Shown here: positions 19,412 through 27,003 of the stretch, in pieces
Position numbering within the stretch: position 1 is the stretch's first letter
Layout: every line of letters starts with the position of its first letter
Source: Phycisphaeraceae bacterium
GTDB taxonomy: Bacteria; Planctomycetota; Phycisphaerae; Phycisphaerales; Phycisphaeraceae
Length of the DNA stretch: 64,000 bases
Reading direction: 5' to 3'
NCBI GenBank assembly: GCA_020851465.1
Contig: JADZCR010000002.1
Span: forward strand, 1-64,000
The notes under the pieces: model-generated
What the model saw: the letters and a program-made list of their open reading frames with translations, nothing else
What the model was told of the DNA's origin: nothing
Database searches by the model: none
Made by a program: the position numbers and the translations under genes

Positions 19412-19671
19412 ATCATGCTCCTTTGATAGAACGACCTTTTCTGAACACGTTCCATTCGAATGCGGTCAGTACCGCTGCATCAAGGAATCTGACTCTGCTC
19501 GAATGGGTTGCGGCCGAACTATCATTCTTTATGTGGATTCTGTCCTTCGCACCTCTTTTACCGGACAGCTCTCATGAATACCGCACATCTGACCGTCGCC
19601 GTCGTGGCCATGCTTTGCACGGTAGGCTCCACACTATTGATGTGGGTCTTCAGCCTGGCGTCGCTTCCTAA
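19408..19671 (+). CDS. Possible small protein coupled to the upstream membrane protein
   Basis: An 87-codon frame beginning in the ATGA overlap at 19408-19411. The first 55 or so residues contain a hydrophobic stretch, LSFFMWILSFAPLLP, that resembles the start of the next protein (TLLMWVFSLASLPNAS). The last third overlaps the better-supported gene at 19574 in another frame and looks non-coding (Arg/His-rich). It may be a real short membrane protein, or a duplicated N-terminus of the downstream gene that has decayed. Confidence 0.3.
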   Translation: MNHAPLIERPFLNTFHSNAVSTAASRNLTLLEWVAAELSFFMWILSFAPLLPDSSHEYRTSDRRRRGHALHGRLHTIDVGLQPGVAS

Positions 19672-19855
19672 CGCCAGTCCGGAATCCGTGCAACGAGTGA
19701 AACTCTGGACCTCCAGCCTGACAATGTGCGCTGTTGTATGTCTGAGTGCCGCAGCTTGGCTTGTCATCGTCAATCGGCCGGTACTGGCAGCGGTCGTGGC
19801 CATCATACCTGTCATCATCATGGCCATTCTTTTTATCATCAAACTTCAGCAGTAA
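19574..19855 (+). CDS. Small three-helix membrane protein, unknown function
   Basis: A 93-residue, strongly hydrophobic protein with three predicted membrane segments: about residues 5-28, 47-66 and 70-90. The ATG at 19574 is chosen because it precedes the first helix directly; an upstream in-frame ATG at 19508 would add a poorly plausible polar stretch. No homologous family is recognised. It follows the two frames above on the same strand and probably shares their transcript. Confidence 0.5.
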   Translation: MNTAHLTVAVVAMLCTVGSTLLMWVFSLASLPNASPESVQRVKLWTSSLTMCAVVCLSAAAWLVIVNRPVLAAVVAIIPVIIMAILFIIKLQQ

Positions 19856-20077
19856 AACCGCATGTTGACGCGACTTTTCTGTCCATTTTCAATATCTGAG
19901 TTTTACAGCGATCCACGCTAAGAACCGCTTGTTCTCCCTGATTGTGTTCTGTCTCTGTAATCCATCTGCTCTGATGCTAAGGGGGCTGACACAAAGAGAG
20001 AAAAGATCGCTATGGCTGATCTATAACAGCAAGCAGTCATGGTAGATGGGGCTTTATTCAATAGGCAGAGGAATTGT

Positions 20078-20869
20078 ATGGGCTGGATGTTATCCATCGT
20101 CGTAGCATTGGTAACCGGCATCGTGGCACTGCTCAGTGCCGGTTTGGTTGCCTCGCTGTACGCAAACTGGTATCGCGTCACAAACTTTGAAGGTACTAGC
20201 GGCTTCATGGTGGTAGGTGTCGCGTTGCTAGGTGGCATCGCAGGCACGATCGTGGGGCTGCTCATCGCGAGGATACTTGCCGGTGCTGGATTCTGGAAGG
20301 CAGCGGGAGGAGCGATTGGTTTTGTACTCATCGTTGCTGCGCTGACAACCCTGATGTTTTATCTCTTTGCTGATCTCCCGCCGACATTGGGTAATGATCA
20401 GTTGATTCTCGAAGTAGAGATCAAGCTGCCTGCCGGCCAACCACTTCCTGAGGGAAGCACCAAGTTCACACTTGGGTCGGTCATCAACAACCGTCAACGA
20501 GCATCATGCTCCGGCACGATGAATCTGAAAAAGGCACGACTGGAGGATAATCGCTGGATTGTTCCTGCCGAGGTCGATCTATTCACCACACGCGGTCGGC
20601 GCATGATCCTTGCAGAGGTGGAAGGAAATAGGTTGGCTGCTTTCATCGTGCCTCTGCCAGCCAAACCAACAAGTTCCTACGAACAATGGAGCGATTGGGA
20701 GCCCAGGCCCCGTCCAGGAAATCCGCCTTGGCCGGACAGTAATCCCTCTTATCGGTTTCGCATCCAAAGGATCTCCTCGCGCCCAGCGGAAACAGATTCT
20801 GAGGAAAGTCTGGAGAACCAGGTCGATGAGGAAGACCACACGAATACTGCACAGGAGGAGCAGCATTGA
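20078..20869 (+). CDS. Membrane-anchored protein with C-terminal globular domain, unknown function
   Basis: A 263-residue protein with three N-terminal hydrophobic segments (about residues 3-25, 42-66 and 75-100), a beta-rich domain starting at ADLPPTLGNDQLILEVEIKLPAG (given here only as a landmark near residue 105), and an acidic C-terminal tail. GAGGA 6-10 bases upstream supports ATG 20078 over an upstream in-frame ATG at 20039. No enzymatic motif is seen. I do not recognise the family with confidence; the globular part could be an extracytoplasmic binding domain. Confidence 0.55.
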   Translation: MGWMLSIVVALVTGIVALLSAGLVASLYANWYRVTNFEGTSGFMVVGVALLGGIAGTIVGLLIARILAGAGFWKAAGGAIGFVLIVAALTTLMFYLFADLPPTLGNDQLILEVEIKLPAGQPLPEGSTKFTLGSVINNRQRASCSGTMNLKKARLEDNRWIVPAEVDLFTTRGRRMILAEVEGNRLAAFIVPLPAKPTSSYEQWSDWEPRPRPGNPPWPDSNPSYRFRIQRISSRPAETDSEESLENQVDEEDHTNTAQEEQH

Positions 20870-21053
20870 CTGATGCTGAAACTGCAGGAAATTAGTCAAT
20901 CATTCTTGTGTACGAGTTGCAGCATAATCCGAATCAAAGCTGACTCGCTAACGGATCACGTTTTGTCCTTTATGGCGGCACACTACTCGTTGGGGCAGGC
21001 CAGAGGTGCCAACTAAATACCCGCTCGTGACGGGCTGTGAACGAGTTTTTCAC

Positions 21054-22136
21054 ATGAACTTATCCACGACTGAGACTCAAGCCTTAGCGAAATTTCCACC
21101 GGCTTTACAGGAGTTGGTTCGCGAGGAAATTGCTGCGGGTAACCGCATCGTATCCATCAGCTCATGTTTCCCCGCACCCCCGGCTGGTGAATGCATTAAG
21201 CTCGAACGCTCTGTCACTACCCGCCCACGCAAAACCGAAGGATCGCTGGTGTTCCGCGAGCGAATCCATCCCGAATATTCCGGAGAGTTCACCGATTCTC
21301 AGCGTTTTTATTTCGTGCTTGAGCCGCCGCTTCCCCCACCTCCTGAGCCGGACATGAATGCTTTGCGAGCCGAGCGTGAGGCTCGCCAGCGTGCTGCCGA
21401 TGCCAAGTTAATTGCAAATGCCGATCGGGAAGCCAGGCAACGGCGAGCTCGTTCTCACACCTTTCGTATGCCGAGGCATGAATCCGATCCTTTGCTGTCG
21501 CCATCCGAGGTCTCACCACTTGTGAAGAGATTCCTCAAAAGCATGGAGATGAACTACGATAAATGGCATGACGGCGACGGATATGATCTGAAGGCACTTC
21601 AATCCGCGATGCCCAAAGAACGCGAACAAATAGAAAATCTGCTGATCTCTCGCAACATCAAAGACTGGCGTGATGTCGAAGCGCTGGCTGCGTTGAATTC
21701 GCCACGGGCGCAACAAGTACTCCGCAGTGCATTCACCGCTGCTGATGATCGTCTGAAAATTGCCTTGTTGTCCCATGCACCCAAATTGTTCAAGGAAAGT
21801 CAACACACCAAGGCCATCGTATCAGCGATCGAAAACACAGAGGTCTATGGCGGACTGACTCAGGCACTATTGCTTACTGAAAGCTGGCACTCCAAACCGA
21901 TCATCGAAGCGCTGCTTCGTGGGGTGCTTATGCGCGACGGTGCAACTGCCGGAATCTTTGCCGCACAACTGCTTTACCTTCATGGCAAAGCGAAATCGTC
22001 CTACGACATGGAACAGCGTCCCTTTTTTCTGAAGTTCCAAGACAGCGACCGTGTGACACTCTTCCGTGAACTATGTGACCGTATCGGGATACCCACTGCT
22101 ACACAACGCCGACTGCTCGCAGGTTTGCACAAATAA
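21054..22136 (+). CDS. Helical-repeat protein, unknown function
   Basis: A 360-residue soluble protein in three parts. An N-terminal alpha/beta domain (residues about 1-90) contains a basic segment and ends in a Pro-rich linker (PPLPPPPEP). A highly charged coiled-coil-like stretch follows (RAEREARQRAADAK, about 100-135). The C-terminal two thirds is all-helical, with HEAT-like repeats such as RDVEALAALNSPRAQQVLRSA and later LLTESWHSKPIIEALLRG. HEAT-like scaffolds usually mediate protein contacts. ATG 21054 is used, with 21006 as an alternative. Neighbours give no clear clue. Confidence 0.55.
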   Translation: MNLSTTETQALAKFPPALQELVREEIAAGNRIVSISSCFPAPPAGECIKLERSVTTRPRKTEGSLVFRERIHPEYSGEFTDSQRFYFVLEPPLPPPPEPDMNALRAEREARQRAADAKLIANADREARQRRARSHTFRMPRHESDPLLSPSEVSPLVKRFLKSMEMNYDKWHDGDGYDLKALQSAMPKEREQIENLLISRNIKDWRDVEALAALNSPRAQQVLRSAFTAADDRLKIALLSHAPKLFKESQHTKAIVSAIENTEVYGGLTQALLLTESWHSKPIIEALLRGVLMRDGATAGIFAAQLLYLHGKAKSSYDMEQRPFFLKFQDSDRVTLFRELCDRIGIPTATQRRLLAGLHK

Positions 22137-22271
22137 AGACCAATTCATTTGTGTTGCGACGTTTTCGCTCAAATATGCGATGAGTGAGAATCACTCGTCA
22201 CAGTTACGGCTTTTTTTTGCGATATTTTTTACAAGACTGAAGTTCGACCACACTTTCAAACTTTGCTGAGC

Positions 22272-23792
22272 TTACTTTGCAAACGATGCGGTCGGCCTCA
22301 TCCCATCGGGATCTAACAGTTCCAGAGTTACTTCCGGAGGCTCGAAAGGCATATTTATTTTTGTGCTTACGCGATAAACGCTGCCGCATGGTCGAGCCTC
22401 AACAGTGATCGATCCGACTTCGGGCACAAAAACCGTAACCTCACGCGCCGGCCCGTCTGCCGCCCAAGCTGTCACCAACCATTGGTTGCGCTTCGAATGC
22501 TTGCGGACCAGTACACGCGCAGTCGGGTCGTTCGTCGGGAATTCGTAGGCTGACAAAGTTGACGTGGCAGACGTTGCATAGCGATGCTTGTCCGGACCAG
22601 CCAGCAATTCCCCTTCCCGTAAAAAGTCGTCCACATGCGAATAGAGTGCTTGCACCTGCCCCAGGTCCATCATTTGCCACAGCCAACTGGGAATTTCCTC
22701 TCCCAGATCTGCACCAAAGCCGCCATTGGGAAATGAGAAATACCCTGCGACCGCGCCGACCATCCCGGTGTTGTAGAGGGATTTGAGGAACCCCATGTAT
22801 CGCTGGCGATCAGAAAACTTTCCCTGCTCCCAACCGGCACAGAGCCAGTGGTAGCCGAGTTTCTGCCCATACTCCAGACACAATGCGTGCGCGTAAAGCG
22901 CGTTGGTTAGCATGTCCTTCTTGCCGACCCAGCCGGTGTTGTCATATTTGTTGTAATAAAACATCTGGCCGGGCAGGTCAGCAACGTCTTTCATTGCCTT
23001 GTAGTCCCACACCCATCGCACATCTGTGCCAGGCATCGAGCCGAAGTGATACCAGAGGTAGAGCAACCGATCAGGGACCTGCTTGCGCACGGCGTTGGTG
23101 TAGATCATTTCATAGTGTGCTTTTCGTCGGCCAATGTAGGTATCCCAATCCAGGTCACCTTTGGCTGCCACGACCTTTGGATCCTGCTCCCAATACGGCC
23201 CGGAGTGTCCCCGGCAATTCAGACCATTCTCACCACCATGCAACAAAATGGCGATCGGAGCTTTGGTTTGAATTTTCGCCAGTGCTGCGACCGCCTGCTC
23301 AGCCGCTATCTCATAAACGGAGTCCGGCATTTCTGGACTCCAGGTCTTCCACTCATACACATTTGCGATTCGCTGCCCCTTCGCATCGTGAACAAAGGTT
23401 TCCTCTGGATATTTGCCTCCCGGATAAATGGAAGGATGAAACGTGCCTCGGTACACAATTACCGCCAAGGGATATTTTTTGGGATTGCTGGCTGTCAAGG
23501 CACAGAGTTTGGCTTCATCACTGCTTGGGATATCGACCGCCGCCGCAGCCACCGGCGACACCTCCGCACCAAACTCCAACGCATAACCCCACCGCTCGCA
23601 TAACTCAACTCGCACATCAAACGGCATCGACCATCCCCACCGCGACAGCGGAAGCAACGTGTGCCCCTCCTTAAACACCGGCTTATCCGCTGCCCGAAGA
23701 ATCTCAATGGCCGTCTTTGCAGCGGCTATCTGGGTTGCCAGCAGAACCGCGGAAATAACACCCGTAATAATCGTGATGCGACTTCGCAGCAT
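22272..23792 (-). CDS. Secreted protein, probable TIM-barrel glycoside-hydrolase-like
   Basis: A 506-residue protein with a Sec signal peptide (basic start, hydrophobic core VISAVLLATQ, cleavage near AAA at 22-25). The mature part is rich in Trp and Tyr, with barrel-like strands ending in acidic or His residues (IAILLHGGENGLN, LYLWYHFGSMPGTD, FYYNKYDNTGW). A C-terminal beta-sandwich-like part (about 420-500) follows. The pattern suggests a glycoside-hydrolase-like barrel, but I cannot name a GH family. AAAGGGG upstream supports the ATG at 23792. An AT-rich direct repeat lies about 100 bp upstream (23893-23920). Likely involved in polysaccharide use. Confidence 0.6.
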   Translation of the reverse strand: MLRSRITIITGVISAVLLATQIAAAKTAIEILRAADKPVFKEGHTLLPLSRWGWSMPFDVRVELCERWGYALEFGAEVSPVAAAAVDIPSSDEAKLCALTASNPKKYPLAVIVYRGTFHPSIYPGGKYPEETFVHDAKGQRIANVYEWKTWSPEMPDSVYEIAAEQAVAALAKIQTKAPIAILLHGGENGLNCRGHSGPYWEQDPKVVAAKGDLDWDTYIGRRKAHYEMIYTNAVRKQVPDRLLYLWYHFGSMPGTDVRWVWDYKAMKDVADLPGQMFYYNKYDNTGWVGKKDMLTNALYAHALCLEYGQKLGYHWLCAGWEQGKFSDRQRYMGFLKSLYNTGMVGAVAGYFSFPNGGFGADLGEEIPSWLWQMMDLGQVQALYSHVDDFLREGELLAGPDKHRYATSATSTLSAYEFPTNDPTARVLVRKHSKRNQWLVTAWAADGPAREVTVFVPEVGSITVEARPCGSVYRVSTKINMPFEPPEVTLELLDPDGMRPTASFAK

Positions 23793-23892
23793 GCGAGGCC
23801 CCTTTATCTTTTAGCCAACATCTCAAACCAGACACCAAAACCTCGTACCACTTTCAACCGCCATATTCGATATCAGGAAAATTCGTGGAACA

Positions 23893-23920
23893 TATATTTT
23901 ACGGCTGATGGTATATTTTA
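23893..23920. repeat. Direct repeat TATATTTTA x2, 19 bp apart
   Basis: TATATTTTA occurs at 23893-23901 and 23912-23920, about two helical turns apart, and 100-130 bp upstream of the secreted protein start at 23792. The arrangement fits a pair of half-sites for a regulator binding on one face of DNA, or simply an AT-rich promoter region. It differs from the ATGGAATAAA sites elsewhere. Confidence 0.3.
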
Positions 23921-24190
23921 TTGCCGACCCATGTCAATCACAGTTTTCTGGTGCAATTTATCCGCGAAGTCGCATCTGAATTAGTACTGCCAAGTATCGG
24001 ATAACCATCCGAGACAACGACGACCATATACAAACATGACCCAGCGTCAATGACCGAATACCACGTCTCGGGACTGCTGCTACCCGTCAAGTCTTGTAAT
24101 AGTCTTGACCGAATTAGTAGTCATACGACTTCAGACAATGAATTGATCTGTCCATCGCCAATCTACGCGGCAAGGTGATATAGATGGCGC
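23921..24190. other. Intergenic region with inverted repeats
   Basis: No credible gene is present. It holds TCGGAT-AACC-ATCCGA (23997-24012), GTCAAG-N12-CTTGAC (24086-24109) and two copies of GAATTAGTA about 130 bp apart (near 23979 and 24111). None is followed by a T-run. They may be operator sites or a weak remnant of a lost element. The tRNA-Lys terminator begins at its right edge. Confidence 0.35.
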
Positions 24191-24216
24191 ATAAATAAAC
24201 CCCTGGTGCGCAGGGG
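24191..24216 (-). terminator. Intrinsic terminator of the tRNA-Lys transcript
   Basis: On the minus strand CCCCTG-CGCAC-CAGGGG is followed by TTTATTTAT, directly downstream of the tRNA (8 bases after its 3' end). A stable 6 bp GC-rich stem plus a U-tract is a standard intrinsic terminator. Confidence 0.75.
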
Positions 24217-24224
24217 ATTTTGAA

Positions 24225-24297
24225 TGACCGGGGCGGGACTCGAACCCGCGACCCACGGCTTAAAAGGCCGATGCTCTACCAACTGAGCTACCCGGTC
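24225..24297 (-). tRNA. tRNA-Lys (anticodon TTT)
   Basis: Read on the minus strand, this is a 73-nt cloverleaf. The acceptor stem GACCGGG/CCCGGTC is perfect, the D-arm is GCTC...GAGC, and the anticodon loop CTTTTAA has anticodon TTT. The T-arm is GCGGG-TTCGAGT-CCCGC, with discriminator A. Position 27-43 of the anticodon stem is a T-T mismatch. CCA is not encoded, so it must be added post-transcriptionally. TACAAT about 12-17 bases upstream (minus strand, 24314-24309) is a plausible -10 box. The only tRNA seen in the window. Confidence 0.95.
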
Positions 24298-24346
24298 CGA
24301 GCCACACCATTGTAGGATTTCTCCCGCCAAACGCGAGTCGAGTATC

Positions 24347-24808
24347 TCACTGCGAGAGGACTTCCACTTGATCGCCGACACGCACCGTTCCAGATTTCAT
24401 CACGCGTGCATAGACACGGCTGCTGCCAGGGAAATAGTCCTGTGATACGCGCAAGGGATTGAGGTCAGCAAACGACTCGCGAATAAATTTGCATGGCGTG
24501 GTGTACTTGGTGATATACACCTCCACTTCACCCAATCGCAGGCGCATGCCCGGTTCGATGGTTTTCCAGTCCAAGCCGCGCACCGTGACATTCTCACCAA
24601 TACTGCCGGGCATGATCGGGTGTCCCTGTGCCTGCATTGCTTCGATCTCTTCGATGGCAAAGATACACAGTGCGCGATCAGGTCCACCATGGACATCACG
24701 GTGAGCCTGTTGATCCCCTTCCATGCCGCTCCCGGTAACTCTCGCTTCGGGTATCGGTCGCTTGGGTACACCGCCAGCTGAGACATTGAGCGAAACAATC
24801 GTGGCCAT
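24347..24808 (-). CDS. MOSC domain protein
   Basis: A 153-residue stand-alone MOSC domain. Typical features are GGVPKRPI near the start, GDQQAHRDVHGGPDRALCIF, then GSIGENVTVRGLDW, with LRLGEVEVYITKYTTPCKFI carrying the conserved Cys. MOSC domains bind sulfur or molybdopterin cofactor and carry sulfur for metal-cluster assembly or N-hydroxylated substrate reduction. A stand-alone protein of this length resembles the YiiM/MOSC-only group. ATG 24808 begins the domain, and longer in-frame starts add unrelated sequence. A terminator and candidate small RNA lie upstream on the same strand. Confidence 0.82.
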   Translation of the reverse strand: MATIVSLNVSAGGVPKRPIPEARVTGSGMEGDQQAHRDVHGGPDRALCIFAIEEIEAMQAQGHPIMPGSIGENVTVRGLDWKTIEPGMRLRLGEVEVYITKYTTPCKFIRESFADLNPLRVSQDYFPGSSRVYARVMKSGTVRVGDQVEVLSQ

Positions 24809-24874
24809 ATTTACTAAGGATAGGCGCATCACCAAGCTGCACAAACTGATCCGCTCACGGACGAGATTGCACGG

Positions 24875-24908
24875 AAATAAAAAAGGTACCCACCCCGACG
24901 TGGGCACC
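24875..24908 (-). terminator. Strong intrinsic terminator upstream of the MOSC gene
   Basis: On the minus strand GGTGCCCAC-GTCGGG-GTGGGTACC (24908-24885; 9 bp stem with one G-T pair, 6-nt loop) is followed by TTTTTTATTT. It would end transcripts coming from the response regulator side or from the TATAAT box at 25019-25024. It lies 66 bases before the MOSC start, so it could also attenuate MOSC expression. Confidence 0.75.
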
Positions 24909-24924
24909 TCTTTCACTTCAATCG

Positions 24925-24981
24925 TTATTCAATTAAAACGCCGTCAAACTCCCACGACTGAGAGTCGGGCGGCGGCAACAT
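24925..24981 (-). CDS. Possible 18-residue peptide in the candidate small transcript
   Basis: ATG at 24981 opens an 18-codon frame, MLPPPDSQSWEFDGVLIE, that stops with TAA at 24925, just before the terminator hairpin. Position and composition would suit a small ORF or leader peptide, but there is no clear Shine-Dalgarno sequence and so short a frame can arise by chance. It overlaps the second hairpin of the candidate RNA. Confidence 0.2.
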   Translation of the reverse strand: MLPPPDSQSWEFDGVLIE

Positions 24982-25104
24982 GGTCGCCGAGATGTCTGGC
25001 CGGTAAAGCCAGAACAATATTATATCCGCACACAGAGGCTGCCACTCATTTTTTTGCTTGTTGTGGAGAAATGTAAATTATCAGACATTCATCAACGAAA
25101 CGGG

Positions 25105-25788
25105 TCATTTCTGTGTCGGACCGCTTCCCTCCTGAGGCTTGTTCACTGAGCTTTGCGCGTTCAATAATTCCTGCGCCAAATCAAACATCGGCCTGCGTGA
25201 ATCTCTAGCCTGCTTTTGAAGTGTGCGCATCGCATCCTCCTCCGAAAGCCCCATGGTCTTCATGAGGATTCCCTTGGCTTTCTCGATGACTTTTCGTTGC
25301 TCGAACCTCAGCTTGATCTCCTCAAGCTCGTTCGCAATCCTTCGATGCTCGCAATATCGACCCCACGAAATCACCAGTGTAACCCGCAATTGCTCGGTGC
25401 TCACTGGTTTGAGCAGATAACCAAACACACCGTATCTCACACTCGCTTGGAGACAGGGTTCATCGTTGTGGGCACTGAGGATGACAATCGGGATATCCAT
25501 CTTTGCGTAAAGCGTCTCGGCGGCGGCAAGCCCATCGAGTACCGGCATGCGGATATCGAGCAGTGCTAAATCAGGCCGTTCATTCCGTGCTATATCGATG
25601 GCAGCCTGCCCATTGGATGCGGGGCCAAGGATTTTGAATCCCAGTTCACTCAGGTCTGCCGCAAGGCTTCGCGCCAAGTCGAAATCGTCTTCGGCGATCA
25701 GGATGGTGCGAGGCAGTTCCGGTAGCTGTTTCCGTTTACCGTTGCCGATTGATCCGGGCTGCTGAGTTGTTGAATCATTGGACGGCAT
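25105..25788 (-). CDS. Response regulator with ANTAR RNA-binding domain
   Basis: A 227-residue protein. An N-terminal receiver domain (about 30-145) has acidic pocket EDD, phosphoacceptor Asp in LALLDIRMPVLDG, then SAHND and LLKPV with the conserved Lys. A C-terminal ANTAR domain (about 155-210; RFEQRKVIEKAKGILMKTMGLSEEDAMRTLQ, quoted in part as landmarks RKVIEKAKGILM and LSEEDAM) completes it. ANTAR regulators bind paired hexaloop hairpins in RNA and prevent termination. No histidine kinase is adjacent, so it is an orphan regulator. ATG 25788 begins the protein; the upstream extension in frame looks non-coding. The hairpin terminator downstream is discussed as a possible target. Confidence 0.9.
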   Translation of the reverse strand: MPSNDSTTQQPGSIGNGKRKQLPELPRTILIAEDDFDLARSLAADLSELGFKILGPASNGQAAIDIARNERPDLALLDIRMPVLDGLAAAETLYAKMDIPIVILSAHNDEPCLQASVRYGVFGYLLKPVSTEQLRVTLVISWGRYCEHRRIANELEEIKLRFEQRKVIEKAKGILMKTMGLSEEDAMRTLQKQARDSRRPMFDLAQELLNAQSSVNKPQEGSGPTQK

Positions 25789-26059
25789 AAACCAAGCCCA
25801 TAAAACGATACGTTGGGCCCCCATCGATGCCGCCGCGCGGCCCCGGAATAGCGAAACATTGTACGTAGCTGATCTGACGATACCAGCCGCCCGAGGATCC
25901 GATAAGGCCATTCCCCGAAGCCGTGATACTCCGGATACCGAATCTGCTGCGAGTCACTTTCGTGAGCCGTAAAAAACCAAGAACAGGCCGCATCATCTAA
26001 AGCGGCTGGATTATTCCTTCGATAGCGATTCTACGGGTTGTAACGATCGTGCAGGTTGT

Positions 26060-26956
26060 ATGCCTGCCGGTATCGGAGTCTGTGTGAACCTACAGCCAAC
26101 AACGGCGCAATCGTATCTGTCTAAACCAGCACTTGATGGTGCCCGAGTGTTGCGCTGTCGCACTGCGTGGCAAAGCATCGATCTGGAGCGGCTGTGGCGT
26201 TTTCGCGATCTGCTTTGGATCCTCGCACTGCGCGATATCCAGGTGCGCTACAAGCAGACGATCCTCGGTGCAGCATGGGCGATTCTGCAACCGCTGGTCA
26301 CGATGATCGTGCTCACTACCTTTTTCGGTCGCTTTCTCGGAGTTGCGGACAAAACCGATGGCATCCCCTACCCCATCTTTCTTTATGCGGGTCTCCTGCC
26401 CTGGACACTTTTTACCTCGGCTGTCACCGCATCGAGCCAAAGCCTGGTCGGTAACGCCAATCTACTACGCAAGGTTTACTTTCCACGATTGTTATTGCCG
26501 GCCGCTTCGATCGGCGCTTCACTGATTGATTATGCGTTCTCTTTTCTCGTTCTACTGGCCATGATGGCGTGGTATCAGATCGGCCTGACAGCTTCAATCC
26601 TCCTGCTGCCTCTGCTGGTTCTTAACACGATCGTAGCGGCACTGGGCGTCGGCGTGCTGCTGGCAGCCCTAACCGTCTCCTACCGCGACTTCCGTTTCGT
26701 AGTGCCCTTTCTGTTACAGATCTGGTTCTTCGTCACTCCGGTCGTCTATCCCGTGAACGTGCTGCCTAGCTGGTTGCGCGAATTGCTGGCACTTAATCCG
26801 ATGCAGGGAACGATCGAAGCCTTCCGTGCTGTTGTGCTAGGCAGGTCTATCGACGTCCCGCTGTGGAGTGTCGCTGCGGCGACTTCGATTCTCTGTCTGA
26901 TGGCTGGAGTTGCGTACTTCGCTCGGACAGAGCGGAGGTTCGCGGATGTCGTGTGA
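26060..26956 (+). CDS. ABC-2 type polysaccharide export permease (Wzm-like)
   Basis: A 298-residue inner-membrane permease with six hydrophobic segments and the amphipathic N-terminal LWRFRDLLWILALRDIQVRYKQT region typical of ABC exporters for O-antigen, capsule or teichoic acid. Conserved text includes GAAWAILQPL, FLYAGLLPW, NLLRKVYFPR and WFFVTPVVYP. With the ATPase encoded 47 bp downstream it would form a Wzm/Wzt transporter that moves a lipid-linked polysaccharide from cytoplasm to periplasm. It opens the glycan cluster that runs to 36275. An AGG 4-6 bases before ATG 26060 supports this start. Confidence 0.9.
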   Translation: MPAGIGVCVNLQPTTAQSYLSKPALDGARVLRCRTAWQSIDLERLWRFRDLLWILALRDIQVRYKQTILGAAWAILQPLVTMIVLTTFFGRFLGVADKTDGIPYPIFLYAGLLPWTLFTSAVTASSQSLVGNANLLRKVYFPRLLLPAASIGASLIDYAFSFLVLLAMMAWYQIGLTASILLLPLLVLNTIVAALGVGVLLAALTVSYRDFRFVVPFLLQIWFFVTPVVYPVNVLPSWLRELLALNPMQGTIEAFRAVVLGRSIDVPLWSVAAATSILCLMAGVAYFARTERRFADVV

Positions 26957-27003
26957 ATTACGGCATTACCGCACCAATGCGGGGGAACTGCTGAGATAAG
27001 ACC

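Larger units (their letters stand above)
24875..25013 (-). ncRNA. Candidate small structured RNA or leader
   Basis: Between the response regulator and MOSC genes the minus strand has TATAAT (25024-25019). A region of about 140 nt follows with three hairpins: TCTGGC...GCCAGA (around 25013-24995), CGACT-CTC-AGTCG (around 24967-24955) and the strong terminator at 24908-24875. This looks like a discrete short transcript. The -35 region is not obvious. No Rfam family is recognised. It may be a free small RNA, a short mRNA (see 24925-24981) or a MOSC leader. Confidence 0.35.

Noticed and set aside
22883..23674. A 263-codon plus-strand frame across the secreted protein gene
   Set aside because: Pro/Arg/His-rich antisense shadow of the 22272-23792 gene.
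24885..24908. Calling the hexaloop hairpin a proven ANTAR target
   Set aside because: The loop has G rather than A at position 1 and only one such hairpin is clear, while ANTAR targets are normally paired.
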